Below are positions 8,565 through 16,358 of a stretch of DNA of 64,000 nucleotides, one piece after another. Origin of the DNA: Rahnella inusitata_A. Its GTDB lineage: Bacteria > Pseudomonadota > Gammaproteobacteria > Enterobacterales > Enterobacteriaceae. The stretch lies in NCBI RefSeq assembly GCF_965118895.1, contig NZ_CBCPJJ010000005.1:62001-126000 (forward strand). Reading direction: 5' to 3'. The notes beneath the pieces were generated by a model. It worked only from the letters and a program-made list of their open reading frames with translations, did not search any database and was not told where the DNA came from. Numbering within the stretch: the stretch's first letter is position 1; each line of letters starts with the position of its first letter. A program made the translations under genes and the position numbers.

Positions 8565-9491
8565 TCAATTTAATAAGGATGAGGACGGAGGGGAGCCACG
8601 CTCTAGTGCTGTTTTTAAAGTATCACCGCTTAGACGGTCAGTGATACCATCAGCTGCCGCCCATTCTTCAAAAATTGTCAATAATTTATAGGGTTGTTTT
8701 ATTAATGGACTGATAACATCATTGTGCCTACAAGCGAGCCAAAATAACCTTGACAAGGGTGTGGATATTCTAGTTGAAGAGGGGAGGGATTTCTCTGTAA
8801 CCTGGGTGCTAATTAGTTTCTCAATCTCTGAGTAACGAATAACAAAGCAGGAATCCTGAGGCAAATTATAGAGGGGGAAATATTCTTGCTTTGTATTTTG
8901 ATTTATCGTTCCCTCTGAAGAAATTCTCTCCATAATATCAAACGCCAGATCTGTTGGTAGGTTTTTTATTTGATGTTCAATTCTACACTTCCAGGTTGTT
9001 TTTTCAAACAGCTGAAAAACTTCATTGGACATAGTAACAGTGATGCCATAATTTACCGTGTTTTTCCCAATAATTGGTAATGGTATATTCAATGAGCATG
9101 CGAGAAATCGCTTTATTAAAATACATTCAAACCCAATAAGTGATGTATCAATAATATTTTGTGTGGAGTGGACGTATCTGCCCTCAGTACTGAAAATTGA
9201 GTCCCATCCATTAATAAAGCTATTTTTTTCTAGCAGACATAAACGATGAATCAATGTCCCTCTAGCTGGATGCATTTTTACTTTTTGAAATGCATATTTT
9301 ATTTTTCGCAGAATAATTGGAGATTGAAAGTATATGGCGAGATTAATTTTATTATATAATGCATAACGGTAAATATCACTCTCTTTGATTCTTTCGTTGC
9401 TCTCTGTATTAATTATGTTAACGGCTTCTTGTATGGTTACCCAGTCAGGTTTCGGAAGCGAACCGTTTATGATCTCGCTGCTTTTCAACAT
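8565..9491 (-). CDS. Unrecognised AT-rich 308-aa protein of the ICE
   Basis: A 308-residue protein without a family I can name. The N-terminus PDWVTIQEAVNIINTESNERI followed by ESDIYRYALYNKINLAIYF resembles an N-terminal helical module seen in uncharacterised island and prophage proteins that sit next to AlpA-type regulators. No catalytic motif or membrane segment is obvious. The ATG at 9491 is preceded by AAAAGGAGTTTTTC, a strong ribosome site. Base composition is markedly lower in GC than the flanking transfer and efflux genes, which suggests a different origin from the rest of the element. Confidence 0.65.
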   Translation of the reverse strand: MLKSSEIINGSLPKPDWVTIQEAVNIINTESNERIKESDIYRYALYNKINLAIYFQSPIILRKIKYAFQKVKMHPARGTLIHRLCLLEKNSFINGWDSIFSTEGRYVHSTQNIIDTSLIGFECILIKRFLACSLNIPLPIIGKNTVNYGITVTMSNEVFQLFEKTTWKCRIEHQIKNLPTDLAFDIMERISSEGTINQNTKQEYFPLYNLPQDSCFVIRYSEIEKLISTQVTEKSLPSSTRISTPLSRLFWLACRHNDVISPLIKQPYKLLTIFEEWAAADGITDRLSGDTLKTALERGSPPSSSLLN

Positions 9492-9515
9492 GAAAAACTC
9501 CTTTTACATATTTTT

Positions 9516-9992
9516 CTATGCAAAACTTAAATTACGATTCACTGTTTCATTATTCATGAATATTATCGATAATGTACAAATGAACCCTATTTTATAAAGT
9601 AAAGAGTTTAAAAATAAAATTGTTAAACTAGTTTTTAGTTCGCTATGAAATTTTCTCTCGTAACTATGGATGAGGAGACAATTTCCTGAGAGCATAATGA
9701 AGGATGAACTGAATAATATTAAGACTAACGAAGATAAAACTCTATGAATAAAATATCGAGCCGAAATAATAAAGAGTAGTAGTACAAGATCTTTATGGCG
9801 AAAATTTTCATATTTTCGTTTGTAGGATCCCTGTTGAGAGAATTCAATAGTAATCCAATCTTTTATGTTGCAAGGGTTATGTTTGAGGCAGTTGCTTGAG
9901 CGCTGCTTTGGCTCATAGATGCTTCCTGGTGCTGGTAGAGAAATTGCCTCCCAGTGCTCCATTAGTTCTGAAAACCTTACTACTCCGATCAT
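9516..9992 (-). CDS. Unrecognised ORF, possibly degenerate, with membrane-like segments
   Basis: A 158-codon frame beginning MIGVVRFSELMEHWEAISL. Residues 1 to about 65 read like a normal soluble sequence. The rest is very AT-rich with hydrophobic runs (LVLLLFIISARYF, SSLVLILFSSSFIMLSG, TILFLNSLLYKIGFICTLSIIF), which may be real membrane segments or the frame running through decayed DNA. The start looks real: ATG at 9992 has TCAGGAG nine bases upstream, a TTGACA box lies at 10060-10055 (minus), and a palindrome resembling the TetR operator lies between them. It may be a truncated gene of the TetR regulon. No function is assigned. Confidence 0.4.
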   Translation of the reverse strand: MIGVVRFSELMEHWEAISLPAPGSIYEPKQRSSNCLKHNPCNIKDWITIEFSQQGSYKRKYENFRHKDLVLLLFIISARYFIHRVLSSLVLILFSSSFIMLSGNCLLIHSYERKFHSELKTSLTILFLNSLLYKIGFICTLSIIFMNNETVNRNLSFA

Positions 9993-10013
9993 GCTAACGT
10001 CTCCTGACTAAAA

Positions 10014-10029
10014 CGAACGGTACGGTTCG
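10014..10029. promoter_or_regulatory. Candidate second operator for the TetR regulator
   Basis: A 16-bp near-perfect palindrome, CGAACGGTACGGTTCG, with one mismatched pair. Its core AACGGTACGGTT shares 9 of 12 positions with the palindrome AACCGATCGGTT at 11036-11047 in the tetR/efflux intergenic region. It lies just upstream of the 9992 start codon and downstream of a TTGACA box on the minus strand. Regulation by the same TetR protein is an inference. Confidence 0.4.
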
Positions 10030-10146
10030 ATTTGATCAGGATAGACAAAATTTCTGTCAAGAGGCAAGTTAGGGCGCTAACTAAATTTAGTCGCCTGGAG
10101 TTATAGAGAAGAACGATTCGGAAAATGTAATCCACTTGATGGTAGT

Positions 10147-10168
10147 GTTCCATATAATAATATGGAAC
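10147..10168. repeat. 9-bp inverted repeat downstream of tetR
   Basis: Arms GTTCCATAT (10147-10155) and ATATGGAAC (10160-10168), 4-base loop. It lies 62 bp beyond the tetR stop codon. It has no U-tract, so a terminator role is doubtful. Confidence 0.4.
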
Positions 10169-10229
10169 AAATTGATAATATTATAAACTCCTGAGCATCT
10201 TCTAATTTCTTTAAAACTGGAGATTATAA

Positions 10230-10904
10230 TTATCCTTTACGAAAGGCTAATAAAAAGGCATTGACCGCATCCTTTGCCCATTGATCACGCTGTGCAGCAG
10301 AAGTGGAAGATTTTGGATGCATTAAGCACTGTATTTGAGGCTCACCGCGTACCATATTCACGAATAAGGAAGCAACTGCATTTCGCCCAATACCACCTAA
10401 CGAGATTTCTCCTTTAGATTCAGCTTGTTGTAGTATTTCTTCAACAATGTTATTTATCTTTTCTGGACCTGCTAAATAGAAACGTCTACCTAATTCAGGA
10501 AAACGCGGTGCTTCAGAAGCTACAACACGGTAGAGAGCGAGGCCATTTTCCGAAAGCACAATATCCAGATACGTTCGGGCTATTTTAAATAATTTATCAT
10601 AAATATCTTTTCCCGAAATTTTAATTTTATGTACTTTTTGAAGAAAACGCTCACATTCTATTTCAATCACTGCTGTAAATAATGCTTCTTTATTTGGATA
10701 ATATGCATATACGGTTGATTTTGAGACTCCGGCAGCCTGTTGGATCATATCTGTTGATGCTGCTGCATAGCCTCTTTCCAGAAAAATAGCTTTTGCTCCT
10801 TCAAGCACGCGTTGTGCTTTTTCAGGTAAGTTACTAACTATATCATTAGAAAGTATTTTATTTTTTCTTCTAGTGTCAATTGAGGTCTTTGTTGATACCG
10901 ACAT
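10230..10904 (-). CDS. TetR/AcrR-family repressor of the efflux genes
   Basis: A 224-residue TetR-family regulator. The N-terminal helix-turn-helix spans about residues 27-75: VLEGAKAIFLERGYAAASTDMIQQAAGVSKSTVYAYYPNKEALF, with the family's typical GVSKxTxYxYF pattern. The C-terminal ligand-binding region (EAPRFPELGRRFYLAGPEK) is of the AefR/AcrR-like type. It is divergent from the outer-membrane/EmrAB efflux genes and most likely represses them. Start at 10904 with AAGGAAGTGCAG upstream is preferred over an in-frame codon at 10943. Base composition is more AT-rich than the efflux genes it faces. Confidence 0.85.
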   Translation of the reverse strand: MSVSTKTSIDTRRKNKILSNDIVSNLPEKAQRVLEGAKAIFLERGYAAASTDMIQQAAGVSKSTVYAYYPNKEALFTAVIEIECERFLQKVHKIKISGKDIYDKLFKIARTYLDIVLSENGLALYRVVASEAPRFPELGRRFYLAGPEKINNIVEEILQQAESKGEISLGGIGRNAVASLFVNMVRGEPQIQCLMHPKSSTSAAQRDQWAKDAVNAFLLAFRKG

Positions 10905-11023
10905 CTGCACTTCCTTATCCGGAATAAAGCTTGATCTTACCATAAGATGAAACTCGAAATCATATCGTTCAGGCCTGAGTGCTACTCACGTATTTTTGCG
11001 ACGTAGTTGAGTGAAATTTGGTC

Positions 11024-11052
11024 TTGACTGTACCGAACCGATCGGTTTACTT
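11024..11052 (+). promoter_or_regulatory. Efflux promoter with palindromic TetR operator in the spacer
   Basis: A -35 box TTGACT (11024-11029) is followed by a weak -10 near 11046-11052. The 12-bp perfect palindrome AACCGATCGGTT (11036-11047) lies in the spacer, where a bound repressor would block RNA polymerase. It sits 42 bp before the first efflux gene and in the tetR divergent interval. Confidence 0.55.
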
Positions 11053-11089
11053 TGTTCGCCGTAAACTAGAATAAACAGGGCGATCAAGA

Positions 11090-12589
11090 ATGAGGTGTGT
11101 GTCAGGTTACAGATTTGCACATGGGACGAAGTCAGTAAGGTACCGTCCGCATTATCTGAAAGGATGTGTTATCTCCGTGCTCAGTCTTGCTTTGGGGTCA
11201 TGTGCTGCGATCCCCGATCTGGGAACTGCTCCTCAGCCGGAGCAGGCTGCGGCGCTGATTTCACAACGCAGTTTTTCCGCTCCGCATGCTGACTGGCCGC
11301 AGGAAAAATGGTGGATGGCCTTCGGCGATACGCAGCTTAACCAGCTGATGAGTGAAGCCACCGCGCATTCACCTTCTCTGGCACAGGCAGAAGCCCGGGT
11401 GCGTGAAGCCACGGCCAGAACCGGTGTCGCCCGTTCCCGGTTATACCCGTCAATGGACGCCAGCGCGTCCATTGATAAAGAGAAGCTCAGCTACAACTAC
11501 ATCTACCCTAAAACAGCCGTGCCGCACGGATGGAATGATATGGGGCAGGCCAGCCTCAACTTTAGCTGGGAACTGGATTTCTGGGGTAAAAACCGGGATG
11601 CGCTGCGTGCCGCGACATCCGAAGCCAGCGCTGCTGAGGCAGATGCCGCCGCCGCGAAACTGATGCTGACGACGATGCTCGCGGACGCTTATATCCGTCT
11701 GCAGTACCAGTATGACAGTCGTGACATTGCGGCCCGACAACTGCGTAACCGGACGGATACCGTCAGGCTGGTGCAGTTACGCCATGCTCAGGGACTTGAT
11801 TCCAGAGTCTCCGTGGAAGAAAGCGGTGCCCGGCTGGATGTCGCCAGAGCGGCGCTGGCTGAAGCCGATGAGCAAATCAAATTAACCCAAAACGGCATCG
11901 CGGCTTTACTGGGCCGGGGGCCGGACAGAGGGCTGGATATCCTCAGACCCCGGTTGCAGATGCGCCGCCCTGTCGGGTTACCTGATGCGCTGAACGCAAA
12001 CCTGCTCGGACGCAATCCGGAAGTGGTGGCCGCACGGTGGCGGGTTGAAGCCGCCGCCAGCAATATCGGTGTTGCCAGAGCGCAGTTTTACCCGAACGTG
12101 AACCTGATGGCCTTCGTCGGATACCAGTCACTGGGGCTGAATAACCTGTTCAGCTCGGGCTCTGATATCGGGAGCGTCGGACCTGCCATCAGCTTACCCC
12201 TTTTTGAAGGCGGGCGTTTACGCGCCAACTATAAAGGTGCGAGAGCGGAATATGAATATGCGGTGGCGTCGTATAACGAGGCGCTGACACAGGCATTACG
12301 TGAAACTGCTGATGTTACACGGAGCCTTGCTGCTCTGGTGGGCAGGTCAGAAGCAACCGCATCTGCTTTGTCCCACAGCGAGGAAGCTTATCATCTGGCA
12401 AAAGCCCGGTATCAGGGGGGGCTGGCCGATTATCAGGAAGTTCTCATTTCTGAAGATGCGTTACTCCAGGCTGAGCTGGCGAATACAGCCATGCATTCCC
12501 GGGGTTATGTCTTGGATGTGTCACTCGTCAAGGCCCTTGGGGGCGGATTTGAATCCAGTTCAACATTTGATGCGCAGGTGAAACCGTAA
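11090..12589 (+). CDS. NodT/TolC-like outer-membrane efflux lipoprotein
   Basis: A 499-residue outer-membrane factor of the NodT family, the exit duct of tripartite efflux systems. A signal peptide ends in a lipobox (LALGSC, Cys near residue 38), followed by a Pro-rich linker and two OEP repeats rich in alpha-helical Ala/Gln/Arg heptads. Diagnostic stretches are WWMAFGDTQLNQL, SWELDFWGKNRDALRAA, QFYPNVNLMAFVGYQSLG and ISLPLFEGGRLRANY. The ATG at 11090 gives a long, basic leader before the hydrophobic core, so a start further in is possible. The stop overlaps the ATG of the next gene (TAATGA). Confidence 0.9.
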   Translation: MRCVSGYRFAHGTKSVRYRPHYLKGCVISVLSLALGSCAAIPDLGTAPQPEQAAALISQRSFSAPHADWPQEKWWMAFGDTQLNQLMSEATAHSPSLAQAEARVREATARTGVARSRLYPSMDASASIDKEKLSYNYIYPKTAVPHGWNDMGQASLNFSWELDFWGKNRDALRAATSEASAAEADAAAAKLMLTTMLADAYIRLQYQYDSRDIAARQLRNRTDTVRLVQLRHAQGLDSRVSVEESGARLDVARAALAEADEQIKLTQNGIAALLGRGPDRGLDILRPRLQMRRPVGLPDALNANLLGRNPEVVAARWRVEAAASNIGVARAQFYPNVNLMAFVGYQSLGLNNLFSSGSDIGSVGPAISLPLFEGGRLRANYKGARAEYEYAVASYNEALTQALRETADVTRSLAALVGRSEATASALSHSEEAYHLAKARYQGGLADYQEVLISEDALLQAELANTAMHSRGYVLDVSLVKALGGGFESSSTFDAQVKP

Positions 12590-13788
12590 TGACTGAAGAT
12601 AAAGATAAAAACGGCCCACAGGATATGGACAGGGCTCCGGATAACACGAATGCAAAACCGGATAGCGGTGATAAAAAAAAGCATCGCCGTAAATTATTCG
12701 CTTTGTTTGGTGGCGTCCTGATTCTTATCGCCATCGGTTATGCCATCTGGCTGATTTTCTTTGCCGGTAAATCCGTCTCAACGGATAACGCCTATACCGC
12801 TGCCGAAGTCGCAGACGTCACGCCGCTTGTCGGCGGACCGGTGAAGAAAGTAAATGTGGTCAACACGCAGCTTGTGCATGCCGGTGATGTACTGGTCGTG
12901 CTTGATGAGACGGACGCCAGAATTGCGGTGTCACAGGCTGAAGCTGAGCTTGGCAGCGCCCGGCGGAAGGTGATGCAGATTATGGCCAATGACACCGCTC
13001 TGGGCGGACAGCTTGATTCGCGTGAAGCAGGTATTCAGAGCGCCGAACATGATGTGGCGAGGGCACGAGCCCGGTTTGATAAGGCCACCCTTGATGAGCG
13101 ACGTCGCCGGAATCTGGTGAAAGCCGGGGCCGTATCTGAGCAGGATTTTACGGATGCGCAGACAGAATTACGGGAGGCAACGGCCGCGCTGGGAGAAGCG
13201 GAAGCCAGTCTGAAAGCTGCTCGCGCTGGCAGTGTCGAAGCAAAAGGATCCCGGCAGGCGAACGAGGCCCTGTTTCTGAACAGTACCGTTGAAACTAACC
13301 CCATTGTGGTGGCGGCCAGAACCCGTCTCGATCAGGCCCGTATAAACCTGGCGCGTATGGTTATCCGGGCCCCGGTGGATGGAGTGGTAACACAGCGCTC
13401 AGTGGATATCGGGCAGCATGTTCAGGCTGGAAACCGGCTGATGCGGGTTGTGCCCATCGAGGATATTTATGTTGATGCGAATTTCAAGGAAGGTCAGCTC
13501 AGCGACGTCAGACCGGGCCAGAAGGTAGAGCTGACTTCAGACCTGTACGGCAGCGGTGTTGTTTATCACGGCGTGGTTCAGGGATTTGACGGAGGCTCCG
13601 GTTCCGCGCTTTCACTGATACCGGCGCAGAATGCCACGGGTAACTGGATTAAGGTCGTGCAGCGACTGCCGGTGCGTGTTCGTCTGGAGCGGGAAGAACT
13701 GCGTAAAAATCCTCTGCGCATCGGGCTGTCCATGGAAGTGACGGTGGACCTGACATCGAATGCCAGAGATGACCACACGGAGAAATAA
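12589..13788 (+). CDS. emrA: EmrA/HlyD-family periplasmic adaptor
   Basis: A 399-residue membrane fusion protein linking an MFS pump to the outer-membrane duct. It has a short polar N-terminus, one transmembrane segment at about residues 35-58 (LFALFGGVLILIAIGYAIWLIFF) and STDNAYTAAEVADVTPLVGGPV, the biotinyl-lipoyl half motif typical of EmrA. A long coiled-coil hairpin follows (about 100-240), then ARMVIRAPVDGVVTQRSVDIGQHVQAG and a beta-barrel region. It is translationally coupled to the outer-membrane gene and 3 bp from the emrB-like gene. The substrate is unknown. Confidence 0.92.
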   Translation: MTEDKDKNGPQDMDRAPDNTNAKPDSGDKKKHRRKLFALFGGVLILIAIGYAIWLIFFAGKSVSTDNAYTAAEVADVTPLVGGPVKKVNVVNTQLVHAGDVLVVLDETDARIAVSQAEAELGSARRKVMQIMANDTALGGQLDSREAGIQSAEHDVARARARFDKATLDERRRRNLVKAGAVSEQDFTDAQTELREATAALGEAEASLKAARAGSVEAKGSRQANEALFLNSTVETNPIVVAARTRLDQARINLARMVIRAPVDGVVTQRSVDIGQHVQAGNRLMRVVPIEDIYVDANFKEGQLSDVRPGQKVELTSDLYGSGVVYHGVVQGFDGGSGSALSLIPAQNATGNWIKVVQRLPVRVRLEREELRKNPLRIGLSMEVTVDLTSNARDDHTEK

Positions 13789-13791
13789 GGT

Positions 13792-15324
13792 ATGTCTGGT
13801 TCAGCATTTCCACCTCTGTCCGGATTCAAACTGGTTGTTGCGGCAATCGTGCTCTCGCTCGGGAATTTTATGGTGGTACTCGATACCACCATTACTAACG
13901 TCGCGATGCCCACAATATCCGGTTACCTGGGCGTGTCGACAACAGAAGGAATCTGGATCATCACCGCCTATGCGGTGGCTGAAGCCATCACGGTGCCGCT
14001 GACCGGCTGGCTGGCGATGCAGTTCGGTCAGGTGCGCGTATTCCTTTTTTCTGTTGTTGCATTTGTGATTTTTTCTGTCTGCTGCGGTCTTTCCTGGTCA
14101 CTACCGAGCCTGGCCATTTTCCGTGTGCTGCAGGGGCTTGCCGGTGGCCCGCTGATCCCGCTTTCTTCCACGTTGCTGCTTGCAGCCTTCCCGAAGAAAC
14201 AGGCCAACATTGCCGTGGCGCTCTGGGGAATGATGACGGTAGTAGCGCCTATATTCGGTCCGATACTGGGTGGGCTTATCTCGGATAACTGGAGCTGGCA
14301 GTGGGTATTTTACATCAATATCGGCTTTGGTCTGATTGTGGGGTTTGGGACCTGGTGGGTGCTGAAGGGGAAAGAAACACATATCAGCCGTTCCCGGCTG
14401 GACAGCGTGGGGCTGGGTCTGCTCGTCATCTTTGTGGCAGCCTTTCAGATCATGCTGGATAAAGGACGTGAACTGGACTGGTTTTCCTCGGATATTATCA
14501 TTGTCTGCGCCATTGTGGCCGCTATTGCCCTGATCTCGCTGATTATCTGGGAGCTCACCGCTGAGCAACCGGTGCTGGATCTGAGCGTATTTAAGTCACG
14601 TAACTGGGTGGTATCTACCGTCACGCTCTGTCTGATGTTCGGTATTTTCTTCGGGAATATCGTGCTGACCCCCCTCTGGTTACAGCAATGGATGGGATAC
14701 ACGGCAACCTGGGCCGGGTATGCGACGGGCCCCATGGGGATCCTGGCCGTCCTGAGCTCGCCCATAATTGGTCGTCTGCTGCCGAAGGTCGATCCCCGTC
14801 TGCTGGTGAGCTATGGCATGGGGGTACTGGCGGTCTCCTTTGTGATGCGTGCCCTGCTGACGTCGCAGGCTGACTTTATGTCAGTTGCCGTTCCCATGTT
14901 CGTTCTGGGGGCCGGAGTTCCCGCCTGCCTTATCACGCTCACCTCGCTGGGCGTGTCCGAACTGCCGCCGGAGAAAGTGGCAGCCGGTTCCGGGCTGCAG
15001 AACTTCCTGCGTGTCATGTGCATGGCGGTAGGCTCTTCCCTGACCCAGACCTACTGGGAACATATGACAAAATTTAACCGAGCGGAGCTGGTGACGGCAA
15101 TCAATCCTGACGTGCCAGGGATTGTCAGCAACACGCTGGGCGCGGCCGGTATTCCGACAGACACGTCAGCGGCTCTGTTTTCGAGAATGATCGACAGTCA
15201 GGCCATCATGCTGGCAACGAACGATTTCTATCAGTCGGCCACCGTTCTGATGCTGGGGTCCATAGGCATTATCTGGCTAATCAAAAAACCGAAAGGACCG
15301 CTTCAGAAGATGTCGGGCCATTAA
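13792..15324 (+). CDS. emrB: EmrB/QacA-family (DHA2) drug:proton antiporter
   Basis: A 510-residue MFS transporter with 14 expected transmembrane helices. Typical DHA2 motifs are visible: FMVVLDTTITNVAMPTISGYLG in helix 1 (motif D1), a loop-2 region with PLTGWLAMQFGQVRVF (motif A-like), and GLAGGPLIPLSSTLLL. It is the inner-membrane pump of a three-part exporter with the two preceding genes. EmrB relatives export hydrophobic uncouplers, antibiotics and fatty acids. The stop is followed by about 105 bp before the cytochrome oxidase genes, which run in the same direction. Confidence 0.92.
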   Translation: MSGSAFPPLSGFKLVVAAIVLSLGNFMVVLDTTITNVAMPTISGYLGVSTTEGIWIITAYAVAEAITVPLTGWLAMQFGQVRVFLFSVVAFVIFSVCCGLSWSLPSLAIFRVLQGLAGGPLIPLSSTLLLAAFPKKQANIAVALWGMMTVVAPIFGPILGGLISDNWSWQWVFYINIGFGLIVGFGTWWVLKGKETHISRSRLDSVGLGLLVIFVAAFQIMLDKGRELDWFSSDIIIVCAIVAAIALISLIIWELTAEQPVLDLSVFKSRNWVVSTVTLCLMFGIFFGNIVLTPLWLQQWMGYTATWAGYATGPMGILAVLSSPIIGRLLPKVDPRLLVSYGMGVLAVSFVMRALLTSQADFMSVAVPMFVLGAGVPACLITLTSLGVSELPPEKVAAGSGLQNFLRVMCMAVGSSLTQTYWEHMTKFNRAELVTAINPDVPGIVSNTLGAAGIPTDTSAALFSRMIDSQAIMLATNDFYQSATVLMLGSIGIIWLIKKPKGPLQKMSGH

Positions 15325-15429
15325 ATAACAGGAATGGCGGTAGCGGGAATGAGAAGGGCAGAGTATCTCCCCGTGAAAAGGTTTCATTATTTATTGCCGG
15401 TCTGCAAGTCCGTGAAATGAGGTTGTCCC

Positions 15430-16356
15430 ATGCGATATCATAAATATAAGACCATTGTGAAGTGCCTGCCGGTAATAACAGGGACGTTATTACTAAGCGG
15501 ATGTCATGCTGTTTTACTTGATCCCAAAGGGCAAATCGCTATTGAACAACGGGCGCTAATCATTACGGCTTTTTGTCTGATGTTAGTGGTCGTTATTCCC
15601 GTGGTTCTGATGGCAGTTGTGTTTACCTGGAAATACCGGACCACGAATACCACGGCGAAATATACGCCTGACTGGTCCCACTCCAATAAAGTGGAGGCGG
15701 TGGTCTGGACGGTGCCCGTCCTGATTATTCTGTTTCTGGCCGTGCTGACATGGAAGTCCACCCATGCGCTTGACCCATCCAGGCCACTGACCTCTGCGGT
15801 GAAACCCATCGATATCGAAGTCATCTCCCTGGACTGGAAATGGTTGTTTATTTATCCCCAACAGGGCATTGCCACCGTCAATCAGATTGTATTCCCGGTA
15901 AATACCCCCTTGAATTTGCGTATTACATCCAATTCCGTGATGAATGGCTTTTTTATTCCGGCACTCGGCAGCCAGATTTATGCGATGCCGGGCATGCAGA
16001 CCCGGCTGCATCTGATCGCCGGTGAAACGGGAACCTTCAACGGAATCTCGTCCAGTTACAGCGGCAGGGGCTTTTCCGGCATGAAATTTAAAGCGACTGC
16101 CGTACCGGATAATACCGCGTTTGAACAGTGGATCGCTGATGTGAAGAAATCACCGGATATGCTGCTCGGTCCGGCTGATTTTGAAAAACTGGCTGAGCCT
16201 GACGAAAACCACCCGGTTGAATTCTTCTCTGTCATCGATCCGACGTTGTTCAGATACGTGACTGAAAAATTTAAAGCACACGATCACGATAAGGAGACGG
16301 GAATGACTGGGTCAGAGCCGGAACAACACCTCTCACACAGAGCGCGGGGAAATTAA
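15430..16356 (+). CDS. cyoA: Cytochrome bo3-type quinol oxidase subunit II
   Basis: A 308-residue lipoprotein subunit II. The signal peptide ends in LLLSGC (Cys near residue 25), two transmembrane segments follow (about 42-65 and 85-105), then a periplasmic cupredoxin-like domain. The domain contains DWKWLFIYPQQGIATVN and SFxIPALGSQIYAMPGMQTRLHL-type sequence. As in CyoA, the Cys/His ligands of a CuA centre are absent, so it accepts electrons from quinol, not cytochrome c. ATG at 15430 has GAGG upstream. It is separated from cyoB by 2 bp. Confidence 0.93.
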   Translation: MRYHKYKTIVKCLPVITGTLLLSGCHAVLLDPKGQIAIEQRALIITAFCLMLVVVIPVVLMAVVFTWKYRTTNTTAKYTPDWSHSNKVEAVVWTVPVLIILFLAVLTWKSTHALDPSRPLTSAVKPIDIEVISLDWKWLFIYPQQGIATVNQIVFPVNTPLNLRITSNSVMNGFFIPALGSQIYAMPGMQTRLHLIAGETGTFNGISSSYSGRGFSGMKFKATAVPDNTAFEQWIADVKKSPDMLLGPADFEKLAEPDENHPVEFFSVIDPTLFRYVTEKFKAHDHDKETGMTGSEPEQHLSHRARGN

Positions 16357-16358
16357 TT

